The notes below the pieces were generated by a model. The model saw only the letters and a list, made by a program, of their open reading frames with translations. It made no database searches and was not told the origin of the DNA. 25,132 nucleotides of DNA, taken from contig JAFCEI010000004.1 of the NCBI GenBank assembly GCA_017609245.1, positions 1 to 25,132 of the forward strand. The letters run 5' to 3'. Shown here in pieces: positions 1-7,046 of this stretch (position 1 is the first letter of the stretch; the number at the start of each line of letters is the position of its first letter). The DNA is from Candidatus Woesearchaeota archaeon (GTDB lineage Archaea > Nanobdellota > Nanobdellia > Woesearchaeales > JAFCFN01). Position numbers and translations under genes: made by a program.

Positions 1-1
1 C

Positions 2-118
2 CTGTCTGGAGACAATGATGGTGACGGAATATCAGATTCTGTAGACACAGAGCCAGATTCAAAAGGAAATAGTGGCAAGCCAGACTGGTGGTGCAATAAG
101 AATCCTAAGAAGTGCTAG
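2..118 (+). CDS. C-terminal end of a surface/secreted protein with a calcium-binding Asp repeat (partial)
   Basis: The last 38 codons of a gene that begins before the window. The visible tail contains GDNDGDGISDSVDTEPDS, the D-x-D-x-D-G pattern of thrombospondin type-3/dockerin-like calcium loops, then a short basic, Trp- and Cys-containing end (PDWWCNKNPKKC). Such loops are common near the C-termini of archaeal secreted or cell-surface proteins; nothing can be said about the rest of the protein. A T-rich stretch follows the stop at once and probably ends the transcript. The family call rests only on this motif. Confidence 0.6.
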   Translation: MSGDNDGDGISDSVDTEPDSKGNSGKPDWWCNKNPKKC

Positions 119-134
119 GTTTTTGTTTTTCTTA
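119..134 (+). terminator. T-rich terminator
   Basis: A run made almost entirely of T (with one G and one C) directly after the TAG of the partial gene, as expected for archaeal poly-T termination. No hairpin precedes it. Confidence 0.45.
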
Positions 135-160
135 TTTAAACCGCAAACTTAATAAAAACA

Positions 161-170
161 GATATATTTA
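161..170 (+). promoter_or_regulatory. TATA box for the EF-Tu domain-II-like gene
   Basis: GATATATTTA is centred about 24 nt before the ATG at 190, the position expected for an archaeal TATA box serving a leaderless transcript. Confidence 0.45.
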
Positions 171-189
171 TCCTGTTTGGTGATCATAT

Positions 190-447
190 ATGCCAGAAGA
201 AAAAATCGGTAAGATAAAACACTTTTTCTCTAAGATAAGTGTTGCTGTAATTGAATTGACAGATGGTGATTTAAATGTAGGCGACACGATACATATCAAA
301 GGAGCTACAACTGACTTTACGCAAAAAGTAGAGAGCATGCAGATAGAGCACGAAAAGTTAGAAGAAGCTAAGAAAGGCCAGGCAATCGGCATGAAAGTTG
401 ATGAAGTTGTTAGAGAAAATGATGAAGTGTTTAAAATAACTAAATAA
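190..447 (+). CDS. Translation elongation factor-like protein (stand-alone EF-Tu domain-II barrel)
   Basis: An 85-aa protein resembling only domain II of translational GTPases: GKIKHFFSKISVAVIEL, then GDLNVGDTIHIKG and a late KKGQAIGMKVDE, which match the strand-loop pattern of the EF-Tu/IF2 beta barrel. No G domain (P-loop, DxxG, NKxD) is present. Short proteins of this kind are recurrent in DPANN genomes and usually carry the name 'translation elongation factor-like'; their role is not established. The start has a TATA box at about -24 and no leader. It is followed 14 nt later by a small membrane protein with its own ribosome-binding site, probably co-transcribed. The fold is fairly certain; the function is unknown. 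Confidence 0.75.
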   Translation: MPEEKIGKIKHFFSKISVAVIELTDGDLNVGDTIHIKGATTDFTQKVESMQIEHEKLEEAKKGQAIGMKVDEVVRENDEVFKITK

Positions 448-461
448 AAGAGGTAAATAAG

Positions 462-665
462 ATGTTATTTGATAAAAAAAGAATTAAAAGATTTGATTGT
501 CGGGACATGTGTTTGATAAAGCTGTCAATAGCAGCATTTGTGTTATTCATATTAAAGATATGGCCAGCTGCAATGAATTTTACTCATAACACAAACATTT
601 GGTGGTTTATTGCAGCAACGATAGTGTTTGCACTAAGACCATTGATAAGAGCATATAAAAAATAA
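462..665 (+). CDS. Small two-helix membrane protein
   Basis: A 67-aa protein with a basic N-terminus (KKRIKRFDCRD), a hydrophobic helix at about residues 20-36 (IKLSIAAFVLFILKIW), a short loop, and a second helix at about 46-60 followed by RPLIRAYKK. The pattern predicts two transmembrane helices with a positively charged cytoplasmic tail. GAGGT lies about 8 nt before the ATG, so translation is probably Shine-Dalgarno driven from the upstream transcript. I do not recognise a named family; it resembles the many short, uncharacterised membrane proteins of DPANN archaea. Confidence 0.7.
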   Translation: MLFDKKRIKRFDCRDMCLIKLSIAAFVLFILKIWPAAMNFTHNTNIWWFIAATIVFALRPLIRAYKK

Positions 666-685
666 GTTTTTTCTTTTCTTTTTTT
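666..685 (+). terminator. Poly-T terminator
   Basis: A nearly pure T tract after the TAA of the small membrane protein. It lies at the convergent junction with the zinc-ribbon gene, whose stop overlaps its end. Confidence 0.5.
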
Positions 686-812
686 AATCTCTTTTTTCTA
701 CAGTATAACCGCATTCTGTGCATTTCCATTTCTCAAAAACATCTTCTTTGAACGAAAACGGCACTAAATAGCCTTTCTCGCACTTAGAACATTTAGGAAA
801 AATACATTCCAT
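684..812 (-). CDS. 42-aa zinc-ribbon protein
   Basis: A short ORF with two CxxC knuckles, C8-S-K-C11 and C31-T-E-C34, separated by 19 residues. This is the layout of a minimal zinc ribbon, as in rubredoxin-like and transcription-factor-like ribbons; the second knuckle is followed by GYTVEKRD. A strong GAGGTGG ribosome-binding site sits just upstream of the ATG on the minus strand. It lies directly downstream of alaS in the same direction, 67 nt after the alaS stop, so it may be co-transcribed, though two hairpins separate them. Its target (RNA, DNA or protein) is unknown. Coding status is supported by the paired CxxC motifs and the ribosome-binding site. Confidence 0.72.
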   Translation of the reverse strand: MECIFPKCSKCEKGYLVPFSFKEDVFEKWKCTECGYTVEKRD

Positions 813-830
813 TTCACCACCTCATATCTT

Positions 831-879
831 AAATTTTTCTCAAAAATTTGAGAGACAGAAAATCTATAAAAGATTTTCT
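831..879 (-). terminator. Two hairpins between alaS and the zinc-ribbon gene
   Basis: Immediately after the alaS stop there is a perfect 9-bp inverted repeat (AGAAAATCT at 857-865 and AGATTTTCT at 871-879, 5-nt loop). A second AT-only repeat follows (AAATTTTT 831-838 and AAAAATTT 842-849). Together they could terminate or attenuate alaS transcription, or protect its 3' end, before the zinc-ribbon gene. Confidence 0.4.
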
Positions 880-2646
880 TTACTCTAAAACAGCCTTAAT
901 CCTTCTGACGCCAGCTGCAATTGATTCCTCTTTCTTGATCTTAAAATGACCTAATTCTTTTATATTCTCAACATGCGGCCCCATGCATATCTCTTTTGAA
1001 AAGTCACCAATAGAATAGACAAAAACCTTTGGAGGATATTTAGCTCCAAACTCTGCCTGAGCACCTGATTTTATTGCCTTGTCAAGAAGCATCTCTTCCT
1101 TCTTGACCTCCAACCCTTGTTTAATCTTCTTATTTACCAAATCTTCAACTTTTTTCTTTTCTTCATCAGTCAATTTTCTGTCAAAACTAAAATCATATCT
1201 TAGCCTTTCAGGAGTTATGTTAGATCCTTTCTGCTTAATATCCTTATTTTTCAGGACAACCCTTAATGCCTCTCCAAGCAGATGCGTTGCAGTGTGAAGT
1301 TTTGCTGTTATCTCAGATGCTTCTGACAAACCGCCTTTAAACCTTCCAGCAGCTCCTGTTCTTGAAAGTTCCTGATGTTTTTTGAACTCCTTGTCAAAGC
1401 CTTTTTCATCAACCTTAAGGCCTTTTTCACTTGCCAATTCACGGGTAATCTCAAAAGGAAAGCCATATGATTGGAACAATAAGAAAGCATCTTTAGCAGA
1501 AATATCCCCTTTTTCAGCTATCTTCTCAAACTCTCTCAATCCTTTTTCCAGTGTTTCCCTAAATCTTTCTTCTTCTTTGACCAGCTCATCAAGTATCAGT
1601 TTTTTCTTGTCATTCAGCTCAGGATAATCAGGCTTATACAATCTTATGATAACTTTGGCGATCGGTATGCAAAGGTCAGACTCGATACCTAATAACCTTC
1701 CATGCCTGATGCTTCTCCTGATAAACCTTCTTAAGATATACCCCTGGTCAAGATTAGAAGGTGTCACGCCCCTCTCATCACCTAATATAAAAGTTGAAGC
1801 TCTCATATGGTCAGCGATTATCCTGACGCTTCTCAACTGCTCGTGCGTGAAATTATCAACCTTTGCCAGTTCCTTTATCTTGTCTATTATAGGTGCAAAA
1901 GCGTCAATCTCATAAACATTGTCAACGCCGTTCATCATCGCCACAGTTCTTTCAACACCCATTCCAGTGTCAACATTTTTCTGTTTCAGTTTCTCAAACT
2001 TTTTCTCAGAAACCTTGTTGTACTCCATAAAAACATCATTCCATATCTCAAAATATTTTCCGCATGAACATCCTGGCCTGCACTCAGGAGAGCATCTTCT
2101 TTTTCCAGTGTCGATGAACATCTCAGTGCATGGTCCGCAAGGCCCTGTTGCTCCAGCAGGCCCCCACCAGTTATCTTCTTTCGGAAGATAATATATTCTT
2201 TTTTCAGGAATGCCCAATGATTTCCAGATATTGGCTGATTCCTCATCTTTTGGAGCATCCTTGTCACCTGCAAAAACAGTCACTGAAAGCTTTTCAGGGT
2301 CAAACTTCAGCCACTCTGTAAGAAATTCATAGCTCCACTCAATAGCTTCTTTCTTGAAATAATCTCCTAAACTCCAATTGCCGAGCATCTCAAAAAATGT
2401 AAGATGGGAAGCGTCACCAACATGCTCAATATCTCCTGTCCTGATGCATTTCTGGAAATCAGCCAGCCTTTTTCCCAAAGGGTGCTCCTGTCCCATCAAA
2501 AAAGGCACCAAAGGATGCATCCCTGCTGTTGTGAACAGCACAGTAGGGTCATGCTCAGGTATAAGAGAAGCAGATTCTATAATAGCATGCTTCTTTGACT
2601 TAAAAAACTCAAGATACTTGTTTTTCAGCTCTTTTGTTGTTATCAT
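880..2646 (-). CDS. alaS: Alanyl-tRNA synthetase, short form without the C-terminal C-Ala domain
   Basis: Charges tRNA-Ala with alanine. The class II catalytic core is complete: TTAGM (39-43), motif 2 in HLTFFEMLGNWSLGDYFK (81-98), GPCGPC (168-173) and motif 3 DTGMGVER (227-234). The editing domain is also present, with the zinc ligands H451, H455 (HTATH) and C554, H558 (CMGPH). The protein ends right after GVRRIKAVLE, where usual AlaRSs (about 850-900 aa) continue into the C-Ala domain, so that domain is absent. C185, C189, C193 and C195 form an extra cysteine cluster. The N-terminal sequence resembles bacterial, particularly Patescibacteria/CPR, AlaRS more than the classical archaeal enzyme, suggesting transfer between such lineages. 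That last point is from memory and unaligned. Its own TATA box lies at about -27. Confidence 0.95.
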   Translation of the reverse strand: MITTKELKNKYLEFFKSKKHAIIESASLIPEHDPTVLFTTAGMHPLVPFLMGQEHPLGKRLADFQKCIRTGDIEHVGDASHLTFFEMLGNWSLGDYFKKEAIEWSYEFLTEWLKFDPEKLSVTVFAGDKDAPKDEESANIWKSLGIPEKRIYYLPKEDNWWGPAGATGPCGPCTEMFIDTGKRRCSPECRPGCSCGKYFEIWNDVFMEYNKVSEKKFEKLKQKNVDTGMGVERTVAMMNGVDNVYEIDAFAPIIDKIKELAKVDNFTHEQLRSVRIIADHMRASTFILGDERGVTPSNLDQGYILRRFIRRSIRHGRLLGIESDLCIPIAKVIIRLYKPDYPELNDKKKLILDELVKEEERFRETLEKGLREFEKIAEKGDISAKDAFLLFQSYGFPFEITRELASEKGLKVDEKGFDKEFKKHQELSRTGAAGRFKGGLSEASEITAKLHTATHLLGEALRVVLKNKDIKQKGSNITPERLRYDFSFDRKLTDEEKKKVEDLVNKKIKQGLEVKKEEMLLDKAIKSGAQAEFGAKYPPKVFVYSIGDFSKEICMGPHVENIKELGHFKIKKEESIAAGVRRIKAVLE

Positions 2647-2668
2647 ACCTATTCTTTATTTTATCTGT

Positions 2669-2678
2669 TATTTAAATA
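2669..2678 (-). promoter_or_regulatory. TATA box for alaS
   Basis: Palindromic TATTTAAATA centred about 27 nt before the alaS ATG on the minus strand, which fits a leaderless transcript. It shares a 77-nt divergent region with the rpoL promoter. Confidence 0.55.
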
Positions 2679-2691
2679 TTTTCATTAGAAA

Positions 2692-2702
2692 CCTTTAAAA
2701 AC
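2692..2702 (+). promoter_or_regulatory. TATA box for rpoL
   Basis: CCTTTAAAAAC is centred about 27 nt before the rpoL ATG; no Shine-Dalgarno sequence lies between, indicating a leaderless message. Confidence 0.55.
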
Positions 2703-2723
2703 CTTGTAGATTTTTACAATATC

Positions 2724-2999
2724 ATGGAACTGAAAGTTATCAAAGAAAGCAAAAACTCGCTCGAGATAGAGATAAAAGGCGAAACACACACGTTCTGCAA
2801 TCTTTTGAAGACAGAGCTGTGGAATGATGATCATATAAAAGTGGCTGCTTACAGGATAGAGCATCCTTTAGTAGGAGTTCCAAGGCTGTTGATAGAGACA
2901 GATGGCAAAGAAACTCCTAAAAAAGCACTTGCAGAAGCAGTCAAAAGGCTTGAAAAACAGGTTGCTAAATTCAAGACAGAAGCCAAGAAAGTAAAGTAA
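2724..2999 (+). CDS. rpoL: DNA-directed RNA polymerase subunit L (Rpo11)
   Basis: A 91-aa subunit of archaeal RNA polymerase that pairs with Rpo3 (D) to form the assembly platform equivalent to the bacterial alpha dimer. The family pattern is clear: ELKVIKESKNSLEIEIKGE, then HTFCNLLKTELW, VAAYRIEHPLVG and a helical C-terminus rich in Lys and Ala (PKKALAEAVKRLEKQVAKF). Length is normal for archaeal Rpo11. A TATA box at about -27 serves it, and AMMECR1 follows after 9 nt with no separate signal, so the two probably form one transcript. Confidence 0.93.
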   Translation: MELKVIKESKNSLEIEIKGETHTFCNLLKTELWNDDHIKVAAYRIEHPLVGVPRLLIETDGKETPKKALAEAVKRLEKQVAKFKTEAKKVK

Positions 3000-3008
3000 A
3001 TTCTTATC

Positions 3009-3551
3009 ATGCTAAGCCAAGAACAAGGCAAAAAATTACTAAGACTAGCTAAAGACTCGATTAGTTCTTATTTCAGCAAGAGACTAGAGGTTGATGAAGC
3101 TATTAAAAAACAATTCTCTGAAAAACAAGGTGTTTTTGTAACATTATATAAAAAAGATGAACTAAGAGGGTGCATCGGCTATTCAGAGCCAGTGATGCCT
3201 TTGTGGCAGGCTGTTGTTGAAGCTGCCCAGGCAGCAGCATTTTCAGATCCAAGGTTCACCCCAATACAAAAACATGAATTAAAAGACATCAGGATCGAGA
3301 TATCTATCCTGACAAAACCTGTTGAGCTAAAATACACGACAAAAGATGATATAATCAAACAGATAAAGATAGGCAGAGATGGCCTGATAATTCAGAATGG
3401 ATTGTTGCTTCCGCAAGTTGCTGTTGAATGGGGATGGGATGCAGATCATTTCCTGAACCATACTTGCATAAAAGCTGGGCTGCCAGAAAATGAATGGGCA
3501 AAACTAAAGCTAAAGATCTACAAGTTCCAGACCCAGATATTCAAACAATGA
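3009..3551 (+). CDS. AMMECR1 domain protein
   Basis: A 180-aa protein of the AMMECR1 family, conserved in archaea and eukaryotes. The signature LRGCIG is at residues 52-57, followed by the expected QAVVEAAQAAAFSDPRF and IEISILTKPVEL blocks and, near the end, LPQVAVEWGWD with FLNHTCIKAGL. The conserved Cys in LRGCIG and the shared pocket have led to proposals of an enzymatic role, but the biochemical function is unproven. In archaea the gene often neighbours a MEMO-type protein or a radical-SAM gene; here it instead follows rpoL after 9 nt. The start is the first ATG after the rpoL stop. Confidence 0.9.
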   Translation: MLSQEQGKKLLRLAKDSISSYFSKRLEVDEAIKKQFSEKQGVFVTLYKKDELRGCIGYSEPVMPLWQAVVEAAQAAAFSDPRFTPIQKHELKDIRIEISILTKPVELKYTTKDDIIKQIKIGRDGLIIQNGLLLPQVAVEWGWDADHFLNHTCIKAGLPENEWAKLKLKIYKFQTQIFKQ

Positions 3552-3596
3552 ATTTCTATATATAGATTTCAACACATAGCTTCAACGATAAAAAAT

Positions 3597-3606
3597 CTTA
3601 TTAAAC
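3597..3606 (+). promoter_or_regulatory. TATA box for the PRPP-synthase homologue
   Basis: CTTATTAAAC centred about 25 nt before the ATG at 3626; leaderless arrangement. Confidence 0.45.
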
Positions 3607-3625
3607 TCCTCTATATTCATAACAT

Positions 3626-4606
3626 ATGAAAGATTCTGCAATAGTTGCTGAATTGAAGAGTTCTGTAGGTGATTTTGCAAAACAGGTCTACGAGCATCTA
3701 TCAGAAAAGACAGGCAGGTTTGACCTCATCAATATCAAGACTAAAGGATTTAGGGACGGGGAAGAGGTTCCTCGTGTCATAGACACTGTAAGAAGAAAAA
3801 GATGTTATTTTATCCATGATTCTGCAAAAAAACCCAAAGATTGGTATTTTAGTTTAGATACTGTAAATGAAACATTGCGTAATTCATCTGCAAAAGAAGT
3901 GCATGATATCCTCCCTTATTTCAGGTTTATGAGGCAGGATAGAAAAGACAGGTCAAGAGTATGTGTAACTGCAAAGATGGTCGCTAACTCGATCTCAGAC
4001 TATGCAGACGGCATAGTGACAATCGATGAACATTTTCCCCAGTTGACAGGATTCTTCAGCATCAAGACAACATATGACGGGCTTAGATCATTCAATACAT
4101 GCATAAGCTATCTAAATGAAAACTATCCTGACCTTATTAAGAACTGCGTAGTTGTCTCGCCTGATGCAGGAGGGGGCTCAAGAGCAGAATCATTTATCGA
4201 AAAAGCAGGAATAGAAAACATAGCTATAGGGCACAAAGTCAGGAAAAACGGAAAGATTGTCAAGCATCAGCTACTTGGTGATGTAGATGGAAAATATGCG
4301 CTTATAGTGGATGACATCATAGACTCAGGCCAAAGCATAGTAGATGTTGCTAAGATATGCAAAGAAAGAGGAGCATCAAAAGTATATGCTTATGCCACGC
4401 ATGGGTTGTTTACAAAGGGCACAGACCTGGAAGCCATAGATCATATATTTACTACAGATACTGTATACAGAGGTTCTGCTCCAAATGTAGAGGTCATAAG
4501 CCTTGCAAAGCTTGTGGCAGATGCTATCTACGGCATAAATGAAGGCGAGTCATTGTCTCCATTGTTCAAGCTACCAAGAGAATATATCTCTGACCCTAAT
4601 GAGTAA
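3626..4606 (+). CDS. prs: Ribose-phosphate pyrophosphokinase family protein
   Basis: A 326-aa member of the PRPP synthetase/type I phosphoribosyltransferase family. It shows RDGEE (43-47, the counterpart of the family's F-x-DGE), PYFRFMRQDRKDR (97-109, the ATP-site motif), a D-x-H metal motif (D134, H136) and the PRPP-binding loop VDDIIDSGQS (228-237). The likely reaction is ribose-5-phosphate plus ATP to PRPP, feeding nucleotide synthesis. The N-terminus is divergent and lacks the usual GN-x-N-x-x-LA opening, and the stretch from about 50 to 95 is unlike typical Prs, so this is a divergent branch. A salvage phosphoribosyltransferase is the main alternative, but the RQDR motif argues for Prs. 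Transcribed alone from its own promoter. Confidence 0.82.
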   Translation: MKDSAIVAELKSSVGDFAKQVYEHLSEKTGRFDLINIKTKGFRDGEEVPRVIDTVRRKRCYFIHDSAKKPKDWYFSLDTVNETLRNSSAKEVHDILPYFRFMRQDRKDRSRVCVTAKMVANSISDYADGIVTIDEHFPQLTGFFSIKTTYDGLRSFNTCISYLNENYPDLIKNCVVVSPDAGGGSRAESFIEKAGIENIAIGHKVRKNGKIVKHQLLGDVDGKYALIVDDIIDSGQSIVDVAKICKERGASKVYAYATHGLFTKGTDLEAIDHIFTTDTVYRGSAPNVEVISLAKLVADAIYGINEGESLSPLFKLPREYISDPNE

Positions 4607-4607
4607 A

Positions 4608-4617
4608 GTTTTAAATA
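4608..4617 (+). promoter_or_regulatory. TATA box for the transglutaminase-like gene
   Basis: GTTTTAAATA centred about 26 nt before the ATG at 4639; it starts only two bases after the preceding stop. Confidence 0.5.
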
Positions 4618-4638
4618 ACTGTTTCTTACAACATTATC

Positions 4639-5295
4639 ATGGAAGATATTCGACCGATTAGAGAAGAACTAGAACCCTGGTACAAAGGCCCCATTAAGAT
4701 AATCCTGGGGATCTTTCTTGTTATGCTTCTTGTCCTCTGGCTGATGCCTAATTATGCTATTAAGCTTGATCCTTCTCCAAAATACATCCCGACAATTGAA
4801 CAGGTTGTTCCTGATGAAATATTATTAGATAATATCAGCAATTCAATAGAAAATAGAGATGATTTTCTGAAATTCCTGAATTTCAATGATCCAATAATAA
4901 AACAGACAGCAGACAAGATTGTTACAGCAGCTTGTGATTCAGGAAAAATATGTCATGCAAAAGCAATCTTTTATTTTGTAAGGCATAATTTTGATTATGT
5001 TTCTGATCCAGCTGCTTTTGAATATGTCAAGACAGCAAAAGAGAGTTTAAATTCAGGCGGAGGAGACTGCGATGATGCATCTGTCCTTGCTGCAAATCTC
5101 TTAGGTGCTGTCGGCATAAGGACACGGTTTGTATTCATCCCAGGCCATGTTTACCTGCAGGCAGATATTCCAGAGGCTTTGAAAAAATACAAGGCAGAAG
5201 ATGACTGGATCAATCTAGATCTGACCTGTTCTGGCTGCGAGTTCGGAGAAATCCCTGTGCAAAATATTGACAAGCCCAAAATATATGTTAACTGA
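4639..5295 (+). CDS. Membrane-anchored transglutaminase-like cysteine protease/amidase
   Basis: A 218-aa protein with an N-terminal charged segment, one hydrophobic helix at about 19-38 (IKIILGIFLVMLLVLWLMP) and an outward-facing transglutaminase-core domain. The catalytic triad is visible: C144 in GGGDCDDAS, H170 in IPGHVYL and D194 in WINLDLTC. Two further Cys (C197, C200) lie close to the Asp and could form a disulfide. Archaeal members of this superfamily are thought to act as proteases or amidases on proteins outside the cell; the substrate is unknown. It has its own promoter; the winged-helix gene that follows also has its own, so linkage is by position only. Confidence 0.85.
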   Translation: MEDIRPIREELEPWYKGPIKIILGIFLVMLLVLWLMPNYAIKLDPSPKYIPTIEQVVPDEILLDNISNSIENRDDFLKFLNFNDPIIKQTADKIVTAACDSGKICHAKAIFYFVRHNFDYVSDPAAFEYVKTAKESLNSGGGDCDDASVLAANLLGAVGIRTRFVFIPGHVYLQADIPEALKKYKAEDDWINLDLTCSGCEFGEIPVQNIDKPKIYVN

Positions 5296-5304
5296 TTTCA
5301 GTAA

Positions 5305-5315
5305 GATTTAAAAAG
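5305..5315 (+). promoter_or_regulatory. TATA box for the winged-helix regulator
   Basis: GATTTAAAAAG is centred about 38 nt before the ATG at 5348, so transcription should start near 5336. That leaves a short leader holding a GGGGGAG ribosome-binding site. Confidence 0.45.
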
Positions 5316-5347
5316 TGGCAGTTTTGCACTAATTTTGGGGGAGTAAC

Positions 5348-5668
5348 ATGGAAAAGAATTATGTAAAAGAATCAGAAAAAGTAGTGAAAATTATTGAAGA
5401 TTATAAAAATCTTAAAGAAACTGTCTTGATCAATGCTTCAGCAGCATATATCCTGGCAAAAGCTCACTGCAATGAGAATGGGGTGATGTTCAGGGAGTTA
5501 TATGATATACATCATTCCTACATCTCAAGGATGAGCAACAGGCTGGAAGAAAGCGGTCTGATAAAAAAGATCAGAAAGAACAAAAAGATAGTCATAAAAC
5601 TGACAGAAGACGGCAGGAAAAAGCTGGAACAAGAGCTTGAGTATCTAATGGAAGAGAAACTTGATTAA
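5348..5668 (+). CDS. MarR-like winged-helix transcriptional regulator
   Basis: A 106-aa single-domain DNA-binding protein. The N-terminal helix (residues 1-35) is followed by a winged helix-turn-helix: the recognition region is MFRELYDIHHSYISRMSNRL and the wing is IKKIRKNKKIVIKL, ending in TEDGRKKLEQELE. This order (helices, SRMSNRLEESGLI, charged beta wing, TEDGRK) is typical of MarR and related wHTH families. A G-rich ribosome-binding site directly precedes the ATG. Its last 24 bases overlap the 3' end of truD on the opposite strand. The target is unknown; autoregulation or control of the neighbouring surface protein is possible but not shown. Confidence 0.82.
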   Translation: MEKNYVKESEKVVKIIEDYKNLKETVLINASAAYILAKAHCNENGVMFRELYDIHHSYISRMSNRLEESGLIKKIRKNKKIVIKLTEDGRKKLEQELEYLMEEKLD

Positions 5669-6718
5669 TTCTGTTGCATAACATCCCTTAGGAAGCTCAA
5701 AACTTATCTTAACCTTTAACTTATCTTTATTTAACTCATCATCTTCTAGTTTTTTAATATCAAGATTCTCAGGAACAACAAATGCCTTTCTCTCGTCACC
5801 TTCCAAAGCAAGGCCAGGCATTCGGTTACATCTAAAATCATCCAGACAGATATTATCTTGCTTTAATAATTGTTTGATATTTTCTGAAAATTTATCATCT
5901 CTCAGTCTTGTTTTAAAACCAGGTATCGGAAACATATCTTTATCGCTCTCAAAGTCAAAAGCATTGTTCCACAGCCATGACTGGTATGCATGCACATATA
6001 ATTTCCTTATGTGCTTTGGCAGAGCCATCAATGCCCCTGCAAAGTCATTTTTACTCTTCACTAACTTCTCAAGCACCATCTTCTCCAATCCCAGTTGTTT
6101 TGGGATATTTTTCAATAATATTCTCCACTCTTTCCAGTTTCCTGATGCAAGCTCTCTAAACCCTGTTGCTTCATCGCTTTCATTGCTCCCTCTTGTGCAT
6201 AACATCTCTTTGACAGCATCCTGCAGATAACCCTGGATAATCGCTTTGCCTATAAGGTGAGTGTTGCCCCTTCCAAACCTCTGCTCGCCAAAAAGATTTG
6301 GGAATCCTTTTTGTCTTAATTTAGGCAGATTATTGTTCAGCTTTTCAATATCATCTTTATCCAGATCTCTCACAACAATCTCAAACCTGTTTCCTCTCAA
6401 GCTTCCGATCGAGATCGGTTTGTCTCCAAAATCGATGAAGTCAACATCAATGTCTTTTATCTTGACATTTTTAATAGACTTTTTTGATATCTTAAACCCA
6501 GAAACAGCCTGTTTTGTTATTGCAGCCCTGTCTTTTGTCCCTGCAAACCTGAATCTTCTCGAAGATGCATTACATGCTTTTGCAACAGCCCTGACTGCAG
6601 CATCTGTTGTCCAGTTTTTCTTTTTCAGCCAAAAATAGATATTGTCGCCTTTGTCAGAAGCTTTGATGTCAATAAGCTCTTCAACAATAAAATCCTCAGG
6701 GATTTGTTTTATTCTCAT
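5645..6718 (-). CDS. truD: tRNA pseudouridine synthase TruD
   Basis: A 357-aa TruD-family enzyme that isomerises a uridine in tRNA (position 13 in bacteria; archaeal members may have other targets). The N-terminal block IKQIPEDFIVEELIDI and the catalytic motif FAGTKDRAAITKQ with D63 are diagnostic. Further blocks include GNRFEIVVRDL, GFPNLFGEQRFGRGNTHLIG and YVHAYQSWLWNNAF. The TRUD insertion domain follows, ending in LPKGCYATELIKFL, the usual C-terminal block. Full length. Its own TATA box lies at about -28. The C-terminus overlaps the convergent winged-helix gene by 24 bp. Confidence 0.95.
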   Translation of the reverse strand: MRIKQIPEDFIVEELIDIKASDKGDNIYFWLKKKNWTTDAAVRAVAKACNASSRRFRFAGTKDRAAITKQAVSGFKISKKSIKNVKIKDIDVDFIDFGDKPISIGSLRGNRFEIVVRDLDKDDIEKLNNNLPKLRQKGFPNLFGEQRFGRGNTHLIGKAIIQGYLQDAVKEMLCTRGSNESDEATGFRELASGNWKEWRILLKNIPKQLGLEKMVLEKLVKSKNDFAGALMALPKHIRKLYVHAYQSWLWNNAFDFESDKDMFPIPGFKTRLRDDKFSENIKQLLKQDNICLDDFRCNRMPGLALEGDERKAFVVPENLDIKKLEDDELNKDKLKVKISFELPKGCYATELIKFLFH

Positions 6719-6741
6719 AAAAGACCATAATTACCAAAAAC

Positions 6742-6751
6742 TTTTAAATAC
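6742..6751 (-). promoter_or_regulatory. TATA box for truD
   Basis: On the minus strand TATTTAAAAG is centred about 28 nt before the truD ATG. It lies within 11 nt of the opposite-facing TATA box of the tspO-like remnant, making a tight divergent promoter. Confidence 0.5.
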
Positions 6752-6761
6752 TTTGGCAAGA

Positions 6762-6773
6762 TATTTAAATAAA
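6762..6773 (+). promoter_or_regulatory. TATA box for the tspO-like remnant
   Basis: ATATTTAAATAA is centred about 25 nt before the ATG at 6792, an intact leaderless-type promoter in front of a broken gene. Confidence 0.5.
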
Positions 6774-6791
6774 AACATCTGAACCAAAAAT

Positions 6792-7046
6792 ATGCTCAAG
6801 TCAGTAAAGTTTGTGATATCAATACTGATCTGCCAGCTCACAGGAGTGATCGGTTCGGTATTCACTTCTTCTGCAATTCCAGCACGGCATGCTTCAAAAA
6901 CAATAAGCCTTGCTGGTTTCAGCAAAAAACATCTTAATGATTAGAAGCCAGACCAGGATGATTTCAAGATAATCAGAAAAAGCATTGTAGATAGGATAAG
7001 GCAGAAACCAGGGTTTTATAGATATTACAGAAAGAACATAACATAA
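6792..7046 (+). pseudogene. Decayed TspO/MBR-like gene remnant
   Basis: From the ATG, 50 codons read to an in-frame TAG at 6942. The first part, a hydrophobic helix ending ILICQLTGVIGSVFTSSAIP, resembles the opening of TspO/MBR-family membrane proteins as I recall them (CQLAG-x-IGS-x-FT). After HASK the match is lost in this frame, but a shifted frame reads NKP, as expected there in TspO, suggesting a frameshift. The frame after the TAG stays open for 33 more codons, ending KPGFYRYYRKNIT before TAA at 7044; I do not recognise that part. A working TspO is about 150-160 aa with five helices, so this cannot be functional as such. Alternatives are a real 50-aa one-helix protein or a chance ORF. 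Confidence 0.45.

Noticed and set aside
6731..6925. 64-codon ORF on the minus strand
   Set aside because: It runs opposite the tspO-like remnant and across the divergent promoters, its composition is odd and it has no ribosome-binding site or TATA box at a sensible distance.
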